This document shows, one piece after another, positions 51,301-61,600 of a stretch of 64,000 nucleotides of DNA. Position 1 is the first letter of the stretch. Each line of letters starts with the position of its first letter. The notes under the pieces are model-generated. The model ran no database searches. It saw nothing but the letters and a program-made list of their open reading frames with translations, and had not been told where the DNA came from. Source of the stretch: Liolophura sinensis (taxonomy: Eukaryota; Mollusca; Polyplacophora; Chitonida; Chitonidae); assembly GCF_032854445.1 (NCBI RefSeq), contig NC_088304.1, positions 1,986,001 to 2,050,000 on the forward strand. Direction: 5' to 3'. Position numbers and translations under genes: made by a program.

Positions 51301-53880
51301 AGGGATGATGTGTGCATGACGTCAGCACAGGCCTGGAAATGTGCAAATCAGGCACGCACACAAAGGGATAATATGTACATGACATCAGTACAGGCCAGGA
51401 AATGTGCAACAGGACAAGCACAATGTCCTTCATCAAATAGTATTTTGACAGCTGCCAGTTGTTTGGGACAAAAACTACCATGAAAATAACATTTGTAACT
51501 TTTTTTAATTTTGTGAGTAGCTGGACAATTTACTGTTTTGTTCTGCACCAACTTTACAAATTATTTACAGGCTTGGAGTATCACTCACTTGCTAAAAACA
51601 TCAGGGAACCTGATGTACTGATCAACTGGTTCACATTGACGTCATAGCTTTATACAGAGGACAAAATAAACATGGGAGATATAAAAAAAATTGAAACCCT
51701 GACTTCAAATTCTGGCTGAAGCCATAAGAGATGTAGCAGCGTTATCCAATATGACAGGAGTGTCATTCTGATCTGTCAAACGAAAATGAAACTGTCATCA
51801 GATCACCACGAATGTAACTTTGTGTATTTCATAGTGTAAAGTCTTTTACTTTGCTGCCAGTTGGACATTTTTGGCATAATGGTGCTTGCTTGCTATACAA
51901 CTAGTAGAAATTGTCTAAACATTGGGCAGGTCTGAGTTTTATTTCTTGGCCAGAGAGTACAATGTGTCCAATAGTGATAAGGCTTTGCGTGATGCCCCCT
52001 CGATGTTACTACACATGTAGGCTTAGGTGTATGCACGAACTGCTTACGTCACACGCATGGAAGACAATGCCCCAAGGACATCTTGACAAACACAAGCCTC
52101 CCTCACTTCAGCTTTCTTGGCGTTGGTAGTGGTGATGTTTTACGCGTCAATAGTCTGCCTCTATCCATCAGCAGCTTTTTGTCGGCAGCGCTTATGCTTG
52201 TTCGGATGTTTTCGGGGGCAATGTCCGGGGGCAGCCAGCCCGGTAAGCGTGAAAGTGTGAAGGAAGAAGAGGTGCGGGAGACTTTGTTCGTCAAAACTTC
52301 ACTGACAATGGACAAACAAGGGAGAAATATGACTGCAGATGAGGAGAGAAAGACTATACATGCTTGAAGGTAGCTAAAACAAGAGGATAAGATAATTTAG
52401 CATCAGCAACGTTGTATGGAAACTGTTAATTTTTCCAAATGTAGCGACTTCTGACTATAACTGCAGCATGTCGTCAGGCCTATCACAATATCTACTACAG
52501 GTTCCAGTCAGGAAATTCAGACCACCTGCATTCCAGGTTGAACAAGGGCGACATTTCCGACAATTTGTAAGCTCACCCATTGGTCAAAATCAGAGATATA
52601 GTCCATGGGATGACGTGTATCATTGCGACTTTCTCTGGAAACCAGCATGTGGTACTTTTCTTTCACTTTTACTGGCATGCCGACGATAGATCAAACTTCA
52701 GACGAATGAACTCCCACTTTGTTTACTCTTCACTCCTAAATTCCCGAGAGATTGCATGTATTTTTAAAGCCTAATTTTCCCTCCTTGCTGTTAAAATCTA
52801 GCTGGCCTGCCAGGCTTTCTTATGCAACTACTGACAGCTGGGCAAAGTTTTTACTATCTACGGGCAAGCCAGTCAGCGGTTATTTCAACCAGCCAAAGCT
52901 GTTTTACTAACTGACAGTTTAAATTCCAACCAATCAATGACCATATATTATGAAACAATCAAGTCCCCCACGAAGCTGGCTCCCTGCACCGTTGTTGTTG
53001 TTGATCACACTGAAGTCAGTCTTCGGCGAATTCCCTGCGTGGCTACTTACTGCAAATTAAACTCTCTACTTGCCAACACAGTGAAGTAAAAGATGCACGG
53101 CTTGTTACATTAACAGCTGAGCTGTGCATGAAATATTGACCAGTGTTTTCTTAGATCTGACTGTGCAAATCACGGCTGCACGGATAGATAGCTAAATGCA
53201 TGATCCAGGCATCCAGTGGTCCTGAATTAGCAGATGATTTCATCAGTCCTAATCATGCGCTACTTATCGCAACCCAACAACAACAATGCACATCGACCAA
53301 GTCGAAAATTGATGAGCCCTGCCATAAAATATCATACCCACCCTTGCCTTTAGGAATTATTTACTTACATAAATCTCCTAAAACAGCCAAAAATTGCCAA
53401 AATGTAAATGGCCAGATTGAGGCTATGGGATCATAGACATCTTGGGATTTTCACAATCAGGTGCCCTTGGACCATAAGCATTGTAAAGGAGTGGCTGGAT
53501 GGGCGAGGTACGTTAGTAACCGACTGTTTTCCGAAATATTACGATTCCTCCTACCGGGCTAAAGGGCCCAGCCATGACTACGCGAGGTTGTATGAGGGCT
53601 ATCATCCAGTTTGGACCCAAGCTGCTTGTCACAAGTTTTAATTCCTGAATATTCTGTACAGGGAGATAAACAGAACAGCTTTCCAGCCTCAGATGCTATA
53701 TCCTCAACATATGCAACTCTGAGTCTTACGCGCCTTACGGTAATAAAATAAAATTTTTGACCGACAATTTTCTTCAACATTGTGTTGTTGTTGTTTGTAC
53801 ATGCTTGTTCTCTGAGAGATCGCCTCGGACGCTTTGCTTACCTCAGCCTCAATTTCCGCAATCTTTTCGAGAATACCCAT
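42386..53880 (-). CDS. drg1: DRG1, developmentally regulated GTP-binding protein 1 (complete, 9 coding exons)
   Basis: Coding exons on the - strand, all with AG/GT borders and compatible phases: 53880-53842, 50478-50313, 49473-49343, 48286-48217, 47517-47348, 46622-46437, 45747-45635, 44991-44869, 42485-42386. They total 1098 nt, or 365 codons plus TAA; human DRG1 is 367 aa. Visible motifs are the N-terminal helix ending IAEIEAE, the G1 P-loop GFPSVGKST split between exons 2 and 3, the G2 TTLTTVPG, the G3 DLPGIIEGA, the G4 NKID, the G5 region PISAHH, and a C-terminal TGS domain ending [10 protein letters not shown]. From the family: a cytoplasmic TRAFAC-class GTPase (Obg/DRG group) that works with its stabilising partner DFRP1/ZC3H15 on translating ribosomes. 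The start at 53878-53880 is chosen because it aligns with the human N-terminus; an in-frame ATG 12 codons upstream (53914-53916) is less likely. It is head-to-head with 4E-T. SINEs lie in introns 3 and 7, and minisatellites in introns 1 and 4. Confidence 0.98.
42486..44868 (-). other. DRG1 intron 8
   Basis: 2.4-kb intron between the TA and C of a Tyr codon (donor GTAAGTAG, acceptor TTTTCAG on the - strand). No SINE or tandem array recognised inside; a short (TA)n lies at about 44754-44764. Confidence 0.8.
45098..45265 (-). mobile_element. Mollusc-type SINE in DRG1 intron 7
   Basis: TTTATTTATTTATTTGATTG, ACCATGCTCAAGAATATTTC, AGACGGGGGCCAGCATTATG and GTGGGAGGAAACCAAGCAG. Same strand as DRG1; head missing. 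Confidence 0.85.
45748..47347 (-). other. DRG1 introns 6 and 5 with exon 6 between them
   Basis: Intron 6 is 45748-46436 and intron 5 is 46623-47347; both phase 0. Intron 6 has a weak SINE-like phrase at about 46045-46090 (GGAGTTTTACATCGTACGGA). Intron 5 has poly(A)-rich runs at about 46983-47013. Nothing else seen. Confidence 0.7.
47782..47908. repeat. 21-bp tandem repeat, 6 copies, in DRG1 intron 4
   Basis: CATTATTCTGTGTAG followed alternately by ACTGAT and GTTGAT, 21 bp per unit. The alternation gives a 42-bp dimer. Confidence 0.9.
48985..49262 (-). mobile_element. Mollusc-type SINE in DRG1 intron 3 with an internal 30-bp x 4 expansion
   Basis: ATTGGTGGTTTACGCCATAC, TGAAGAATATTACACC, GACAGCGGCCAGAATTATGG mark the central domain. 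GGAGCAAACCGGACAGAAGA plus TGACCTTCAG is then repeated four times (49080-49200), followed by the usual TAGGTTGCTTGTGGACCTTC. Confidence 0.87.
49474..50312 (-). other. DRG1 intron 2
   Basis: Phase-1 intron splitting the Gly codon of the P-loop GFPSVGKST. It contains an A-rich run at about 50165-50200 that may be a retroposon tail; no element body recognised. Confidence 0.75.
50500..51415. repeat. 63-bp minisatellite in DRG1 intron 1, about 14 copies, carrying CRE octamers
   Basis: Units contain GTACAGGCCTGGAAATGTAC, AAATCAGTCCCAGACACAAA and GGGATGATATGTACATGACG followed by TCA, 63 bp (21 codons), which explains a 340-codon - strand frame. That frame is a repeat artefact. The array begins about 20-50 bp from the acceptor of DRG1 exon 2 (exon starts 50478). 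At least six units hold a perfect TGACGTCA; others have TGACATCA. Confidence 0.95.
51416..53841 (-). other. DRG1 intron 1, 5' part
   Basis: No repeat family or exon recognised. Several + strand short frames (e.g. 52083-52367) have no recognised family. Confidence 0.5.
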
Positions 53881-54240
53881 TATTGTCAACTGTTGATTAC
53901 TTGATGATGTAGACAATTGTTTCGAACCGGTAGAGTATTATCTCCGTCGCTTTAATCACCGCGTTTCAATCTGGCCCAAGATAAACACGTTGCTCTCCAC
54001 ATGACAGTCAAAATGGCGGGACATGACCCGGAAGTGATCTGTGCATGCAACTTAAGAACCATAACGTGAGCTTTTTAAAATTTTACGCAAATTAAAATGG
54101 CAATAGCTTGGAGAATGCAATAAAAACAATGCACTTAGACTACAACTGACTCCTTAGCATTTGGGATTGAGCAAAAGCATTCTATTTTAGATCAGCTATA
54201 TGCAAATTAAGCTTGGACGTCTTCTGCGCATGCCCACATC
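53881..54240. promoter_or_regulatory. Divergent promoter region between DRG1 and 4E-T
   Basis: Upstream of the DRG1 start lie a YY1-like CAAAATGGCGGG (54009-54020) and an ETS/GABP-like ACCCGGAAGTGA (54026-54037). Further right are an octamer ATGCAAAT (54200-54207) and an NRF1-like TGCGCATGC (54225-54233). Such sites are typical of TATA-less housekeeping promoters, consistent with DRG1 firing left and 4E-T firing right. Sites are seen; promoter activity is inference. Confidence 0.6.
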
Positions 54241-54467
54241 CGGGACCTTTACGAACATTTCCAATGTTGTGCATCGACAGTTCAAATACCTTCTGATTTT
54301 GTGTTTAAAAATTTTCAGTATGTCTTTCTTACAAGTTGTTTAATATTCTGCTATTGTAAATGTAGTGTTTTGTAGTGTACATAGTTTTCTTTCACCTTCA
54401 TAAAGCCTAACGAAAGCCACTGGTCCTCGTCGGAACATCTTCGGTCTTAAAACCAAAAGTGAACAAG
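54241..54467 (+). other. Candidate first non-coding exon of 4E-T
   Basis: A near-consensus donor AACAAG|GTAAGG lies at 54467/54468, about 230 bp downstream of the NRF1-like site on the 4E-T strand. The start is not defined; 54241 is only the left limit. Confidence 0.3.
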
Positions 54468-57084
54468 GTAAGGTGGGTTTCGAACGGCATGCTTGCGTGG
54501 ACTGGGACGTCAAAAACAAGTCTGAAATTATATCGTCCAAGGCCACTTGTCTGAAAATATTTCATTTTGATGGCTGAAGGACATATTTTAGCTGTATTGG
54601 TCCCACAAGAAATCCTTTCTGATACGTTTTTTTTATGCCGTACGTGTTGTTTAATACGAGAAGTTTGAATAGTGTACAAAGTGTACCATTTCACATTTGT
54701 TTGTGTTTTTGTGAAATGGTGTGTGAATTTAGATTTGCCAGCTCTTTTCTGCACTGAAAGTATTTCAAGGTGGATAGTTCCTATATAGCATATATAATCA
54801 AGTTTTTTGGTGAAGAAAACAGTTTCTAGTTGAGTGTATGACATTGGTATTTGTTATATGTCTTGGCTGAATAACTGAAGAGTATGATACATGTCAAATT
54901 GAGATAACATCTGCTATGTACCTGTCTTAGTGTGGAATGAGGGGGTTATCATCTATGAGAGCCCTCCACTTCAACACTTGGTTTTAGTAACTGTAAGACT
55001 GGTGAGTCAGTCAAGCAGTTGAACATGGATCTGTATCACGATAGTTCGGTACGGCACACCATATACCGTCGTAGCTGTAGCTCAATTACAATATTACTAC
55101 TACTAGAAGTCCATTAACTAGAAGCATTCAACTTCCCTATAGCTAGTCTCAATGGCACTTTACAATTTTCTTTTATCTCTAACACGTTATGAGACATATC
55201 TGCACTGACGTATTGTTTTTCTGTGTTGCACAGCAGAAGTTTGAGAAACGGCTGATGGATGGTGAGAAAAAAAAATGCTCCAGTTGCGGTTGTGTTGAAT
55301 TAGACTTTAAAATGACAACAACATGATTTGTTGCATGGAAATATAAAATTTCGAACAGCCAGCGATGTTCGCAATCTCATTTGTGCTCATGAGCGTGGTG
55401 TGGAGCGGTCTATTTTCCACAAAGTGGTTTTTTGACACAGCTGTGAAGAAAAGTCATTAGCATGGCGATAAGTTGCCGTCACAAAGATTACTATGGAGAG
55501 CTTCGAGAAGCCAAATGTGACAGCCTATTCAGAATTTTGCTGGTTTTTTGTCTACAATGATTGAGCAGAGCAAAAGCCCATTTTGGTCCTTCAGAAGTGT
55601 GATCCGCTCATTTATGGTTGGGTGGGGGGCAATGGGTTGGGGTAGATGTGACCTTGTGGCTGTGGCATGGGCACTTCTTTATGGACCCTAGTTAATCAGC
55701 CATATCTAATTCACTAATGTATACTAAAATAACCTATGGTGGCGATATTAAACTGCATGGGGTAGCTGCAAAGACCACTTCTTAGGTTGAAGCGCCCCAG
55801 TTGGCGGCCTGTAAAAGGGATGATGACTGCATTGTTTAATATTAGGCCTTGTTAATGTTCTTCTTGATTAAGCCAGATTATGAGGGGTATGTCCCTCTAA
55901 TTATGATCCAACTTTCTCGATCCCTCCAGTGTGATTTTCATGAATGTCTTTCAGACAATATGACATTTGGTTTGTACATGTATAAACCAATTCAACACTT
56001 CCGGAGCCTGAGGCCCCCACTAGCCCAAGACCTCAGTCAAAGGCTGGCTTATATATACTAATACAAAGGGACTGCTGACCACACTTAGCCCAAGAGCTTT
56101 GTGGACCCGATTCCTGTATAATGCTTACAAAGAGCTCGTTCAGTTCCGATACATGCGCATTAGATTTATCTTGAGTGCACATGAAGCACGGCAATTCAGA
56201 AAACTGAAATATCTACTTATCTTTTGCCACAATTCCTATTTGCCCTTTAAATCACCATTCTCCTGTAAATTTTAGCGGAAGTCGAGGATAGGCTCATATT
56301 TAGCTGGCCGCCACCTGCTGTCACGTTTTTAAAATCTGGGTCAGCGATGAATGCACAAGCAGCAGTGGTTGACTATTCTGAGATAACACGCCCCCCCCCC
56401 CCCCTCCCTCTTTCGCTGCAAACTTAATTTGACAGTTTGCACAAATCTTCAGTCCAGGGCAAAGTCGTCTCTCTGCAGTCACATGGCTTTCTGTCTGTGA
56501 AAACTGACAGCGAGCTGGTCAAAATGTAGTGGAGTGAAAGGTCAACCACGCATGTGCGGTGAAGAACAACCCGATGTATTAGGTCATGATGTCGGCATGT
56601 GAGCGAAAGTCACAACTGTGAATTATATTGGATTTGCTGGTTGTAAATGCTGCAGAATTTGGAAAAAATTAGCAGATGAACAGAGAATGTCGTGGTGAAC
56701 ATACCATAATATTGGAGCTTTGCCTGGCATGTATTGGTTCATTTTGCACAGATTTTTGTGGCGTGGAGGTTTTATGCACTAAGCTGTTTTTAAGTACCAC
56801 CATTTTAACCTGGAACACTCTTCTGCTGTGATGTATTATAATATCACAGCCAAGAGCCATGGCTAGGGGTTTCGCAAACTAAGGCAGCCAGAAGAGGTGA
56901 TTTTATGCATAATTAAGCAGACTGGCCTGACTATGCGAGCTGCGCAAATAGATTCAGTCTAGCAAATGCTGTAATGTCATACCTTTTACCAGCTTTAGTT
57001 TGTGAGAGCCTCCACCTGTCTCATCCAATCCTGTGTGAGCTTGTGAGACTCGTGAAAATACTGACTGCGCTCATTGTTAGGAAT
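54468..57084. other. Presumed 5' intron of 4E-T, unassigned
   Basis: No coding exon or repeat family recognised. A C-rich run sits at 56391-56405. Confidence 0.45.
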
Positions 57085-57087
57085 CAT

Positions 57088-58012
57088 ACAAGTACATGTG
57101 TATGTATGTGTACATGTACATGTGTATGTATGTGTACATGTACATGTGTATGTATGTGTACAAGTACATGTGTATGTATGTGTACAAGTACATGTGTATG
57201 TATGTGTACATGTGTGTGTATGTGTACAAGTACGTGTGTGTATGTGTACAAGTACATGTGTGTGTATGTGTACAAGTACATGTGTATGTGTGTATAAGTA
57301 CATGTGTATGTATGTGTACAAATATATGTGTATGTATGTGTACAAGTACATGTGTATGTATGTGTACAAGTACATGTGTATGTATGTGTACATGTGTATA
57401 TGTGTGTACTAGTACATGTACATGTGTATGCATGTGTACAAGAACATGTGTATGTATGTGTACATGTGTATGTGTATATGTGTACAAGTACATGTGTATG
57501 TATGTGTACATGTGTATGTATGTGTACAAGACCCTGTGTATGTATGTGTACATGTGTATGTATGCGTACAAGTACATGTGTATGTGTGTACAAGTATGTG
57601 TATGTATGTGTACAAGTACATGTGTATGTATGTGTACAAGTACATGTGTATGTATGTGTACATGTGTATATGTGTACAAGTACATGTGTATGTATGTGTA
57701 TATGTGTGTGTATGTGTACAAGTACATGTGTATGTATGTGTACTAGTACATGTACATGTACATGTGTATGTATGTGTACAAGAACATGTGTATGTATGTG
57801 TACATGTGTATGTATGTGTACAAGTACATGTGTGTGTATGTGTACATTTACATGTGTGCATGTGTACGTGTACATGTGTATGTATGTGTACAAGTACATG
57901 TGTGTGTTTGTGTACATGTACATGTGTGTGTATGTGTACAAGTACATGTGTATGTGTATGTGTACATGTACATGTGTATGTATGTGTACAAGTACATGTG
58001 TATGTATGCTAA
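57088..58012. repeat. TG-rich minisatellite, about 24-bp unit, upstream of 4E-T
   Basis: Units combine TGTGTATGTATGTGTAC with AAGTACA or ATGTACA, 18-30 bp long. Almost the whole array is alternating pyrimidine-purine. It lacks stops in most frames, so both strands show long Cys/Val/Tyr or His/Thr/Tyr frames that are not genes. Confidence 0.95.
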
Positions 58013-58112
58013 GTTGAGGAAATACCTGGCTCATGCAGATGATGATTGTCATTTCTGACCATGACTTTCAGAATATTATAATTAATTCTTGCAACTTTGT
58101 GTCTTTACTCAG

Positions 58113-58154
58113 ATCTTTGGAGACCTCTAAACCTCAACAAAGCTACACAGAGAA
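58113..58154 (+). other. Candidate 42-nt non-coding exon of 4E-T
   Basis: Bounded by GTCTTTACTCAG before 58113 and a strong donor GTAAGTAC after 58154. No long frame crosses it, so a 5'-UTR exon would fit, since the coding exon at 58665 also follows an acceptor-like AG. Confidence 0.35.
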
Positions 58155-58664
58155 GTAAGTACGGAGAAGTGTATGTGCAGTCAGTCAGCATTCTTTATTT
58201 AATTAAAGTTAATAAAACTAAGAAATGTGTCTGGTTTTGCTGTACTTTATTTGTGAGGAAACAGTTTTATTTCCTTTACTAAAGATATATTTTACACTTT
58301 CAAAGTGTGCTGATGTTCAATGAGCAAGGAAAAATATTTGCTTGTCTAAAACAGTTGTCGAAGCCCTTTGAAGAAACCCTTTGTAAGTTTACTGAAAGCA
58401 AAGTATTTTAGGGTTGAGCAGAAAGTTTTGAGGCTAGAACACATGTGCATGTTGACTCCAGCATTGAAATGAAGATTTATTCATAGAAATAGTTATAGTT
58501 ATAAATTGAATTGAAATTAGAGCAGATTTGTTGAGTTCGCTGATTATCTTGGTCATTACTCGGCTTGAATTCAAATAGCGTGTTTAAGATTTTGCAATAA
58601 TTCTACACATGCTTTAGAATCTCTCTTTGACTTCCATCAGCGTTGCTGTTGTTGTAGGTTGAGT
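58155..58664 (+). other. Sequence before the first 4E-T coding exon
   Basis: Nothing recognised except an acceptor-like TTGTTGTAG ending at 58657, eight bases before the ATG. Confidence 0.5.
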
Positions 58665-61600
58665 ATGGAGAAGGACAAGGCTGACGTGGATATGGCTTCA
58701 GAGGAGGGTGGTCGTGACAGTGTGCCTCGGGGCTCCTCAGAGGGGGAGGGAGAGGAGGGTCGTCGAGGTGACACCCCCGGCCCCCTCCCTCAGTACCAGT
58801 ATGACCGGGTGAGTGGAACTGTTGACCAATACACCAGGACAGGCTGTATTCTGCCTCAGGCTATTCAAAAGAGTATTCAGAATTGAGCTTGGTGTTATCT
58901 TTGGTCTGGTTTAAAGTTGAATTAGGTTTGAACAACTGGCCCCAGGGGCTTGTTTCATACATCTGTCTTTTACATATTAAACCATTCGAACATCATTATG
59001 TGTAATTTATTGTGCTAGAAATTAAGACTGCTATATCGTTTTTTTTATTTCAGAATAAACTCACCGAATTATCAAAGAGCCCAGCTGCTAAGATGTGGCC
59101 AGGCTTTTTGGATAAGGAGTATATCAAGTAAGCAGATAGATTTGAAACTTCTCGCCTTTGGATATCTAGTTATCACTGTTTGCTCAGAATCCTGTATTAT
59201 ACGAGCAGCAGGTCTGCAAATAACTTAATAAAGAGTGGCTGACAAATTTCAAAATTCATTCAATCCATTGTTTTGCAGATTTTTTCTGTATGTTATCTAT
59301 TTGAAGTTTGTCAGACACCACTTCGTGCAGTGCAGTGTATATACTGGATGAATCCTCATCATATAAAGCCCAAGCAATTTAAATTCTATAATTTGAAAGA
59401 TGGAGACACTCTTCAAGTAATGAAAAGAAATTCCCATAAATACTTCAGAATTGTACGTGATTGTAAGGAAAATCTTGTCTGCAATCGAGGAAAACTTTCG
59501 GTAGTTTAAAACCTAATTGGTTTTTATGTTTCAGTGAGGATGGTTGTTGGGACCCTGAGAAATGGTTTCGTGGGTGTTCCCCTGTGCAGGGGGAGTTTGC
59601 AGAGAGGAAGAAACCCTCTTCTCTGGACCTGGTACCCATGAGGAAGCGACCTGCAGGTAAGCAGTTAGTGGTCAGGTGATTCATGTGTGCTGATTCAGGA
59701 GCTGATAGAGGCGTGACAAAATCAATCAAAATGGAAAAAGTTTCAGAACCAAAATTAATATTTCTGGTAAATCTGCCTCTAGAAATGCACTTCTTTGAGG
59801 CAAAATATTATGTAAGTTCTAAAGTGTGGGCTGAAAGTCAAATGGTGGAAAAAAGTAACACTAATGAATATGTGTATGTTATAAATATTGGCAGATCCCA
59901 AAGAGAGGCTGAAGGAGGAGCGTGACGGGATTGTGTTGAGTCCTCAGAGACGGAGCTTCGGGACCGGATGTCATGTGACGCAGGCGAGCGTTCTGCGTCA
60001 GCAGAGCTGCCCATCAGACTTCCGTGAAGGAAGTGATCGTGACAGGTACATGCGTTAGTTCTGTGTAGGCTTAGCAATTTGGAGCTGACACAATGGCTCT
60101 CGTATGCTTAGTCCGCTAAGCTCCCTTGTTCCAAAGTGTTTCAGCAGTTAAGCCTGGTATTAACTTTCGTCTGAACTGAAGTCCTGTTGGGTTTGTATTA
60201 GAACAAAACTGGTACATACATTAAAGTCTGGCTTAAATTTGAATACACTGTGGAAAATCCCCAAATTCTCGCTGATCCCAAATTGTCTTTCTCACTTGTC
60301 CTTGTGAATTTCATGTCTTGAACAGTTTTCAACCAATTAGTTTCATACTTTAACTTTAAAAATTGCTTACAGTAAACTTTAAAGAGACAGTTGGAATTCA
60401 TATTCGTCACGCTGTGTAATTCAGTGTGGTGGATTCCCAGTCAATCACGTTTATACTCTAACATGTGCAGTGGCTCGACATGTAGGTGAAAGGGCAGCTG
60501 GGATTAATTTTTGTCATTGAACGTAATCTAGATTGGCTGGTGTCGAGTATTTCGGATTTCCTGCCAGTCACACCTTGCTTTGTGACGTAACTATACACTG
60601 AGAATGGTCATTTGTCTCACAATAACATGCGGGACGTGTCAGTTTCTGTGCCTGTACTGTGAAATAGCTCTGTGCGACCACAACAGATTGGCAGATAACC
60701 AATGAGATGGGAGGCTTGAATTCAGTTATTGCTTGTTCATCTGCGGCTTTCATTCAAATGGTTTGTCAGATACCTGGATTCCACCACTGATAAATGAAAC
60801 ATCCTCCAGTGGAGAAAAGTTTCTGCGTACTGGGTTGAGTACCAATTCCCAAAGCAAACAAACATTTATTGATAAGTTTGTGTTGTATTTCAGGGACAGA
60901 CGGGACCAGAGACGAATTGGGAGTGGGCGGATCCAGATTGATCGCGACCAACCCAGGGATCGTGATCGAGACTTCCACCGAGATCGATTTGATCGTGACC
61001 TGCGTGATAGGGACCGGGACCGTGACCTGCGCGACCGCGACCGTGGTGATAGCCGACGGTATGATGACCGCTACAGTCGAGATAACAGGGATAGTGACAG
61101 ACGGGTAAGTAGATGTGAGAGCTTTAACTGCAGACTAGCAAAACATACCTTCTAAATAAAAACCTCCTTCTCACCAATGCAGTCGCTATGAGCTCAAGTC
61201 CAGCTCATGCTGGCTTCCTCTCCGGCCGTAAGTGGGAAGGTCTTCTGGCAACCTGCGGATGGTCGTGGGTTTCCCCCGGGCTCTGCTCGGTTTCCACCCA
61301 CCATTATGCTGGCCGCCGTGGTATAAGTGAAATATTCTTGAGTACGGCGTAAAACATCAATCAAATAAATAAATAAATAAAAACCTCCTTAACTCGGAAT
61401 ACTGTTTAATTTGAAAGGAATGATTTGGATCTGTATTTGGTCAATTGGAAGAACAGGTTTACAAGATCTTTTCAAATCTTTGCATGTAGATATTATTTAA
61501 TTCTAATGTTATAAAGAAGGTATTACTGATTCATAGGGTGGGGTTTTGAGAAAAGTCTCGAAAGTTAAAGTTCTTTTGTGCATTGATCATGTGAAATGAC

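Noticed and set aside
50459-51481. 340-codon - strand frame overlapping the start of DRG1 exon 2
   Set aside because: 63-bp repeat artefact in intron 1; the real DRG1 frame enters at 50478 through a proper acceptor.
57077-58058. Several 200-320 codon Cys/Val/Tyr or His/Thr frames
   Set aside because: All arise from the TG-rich array on both strands.
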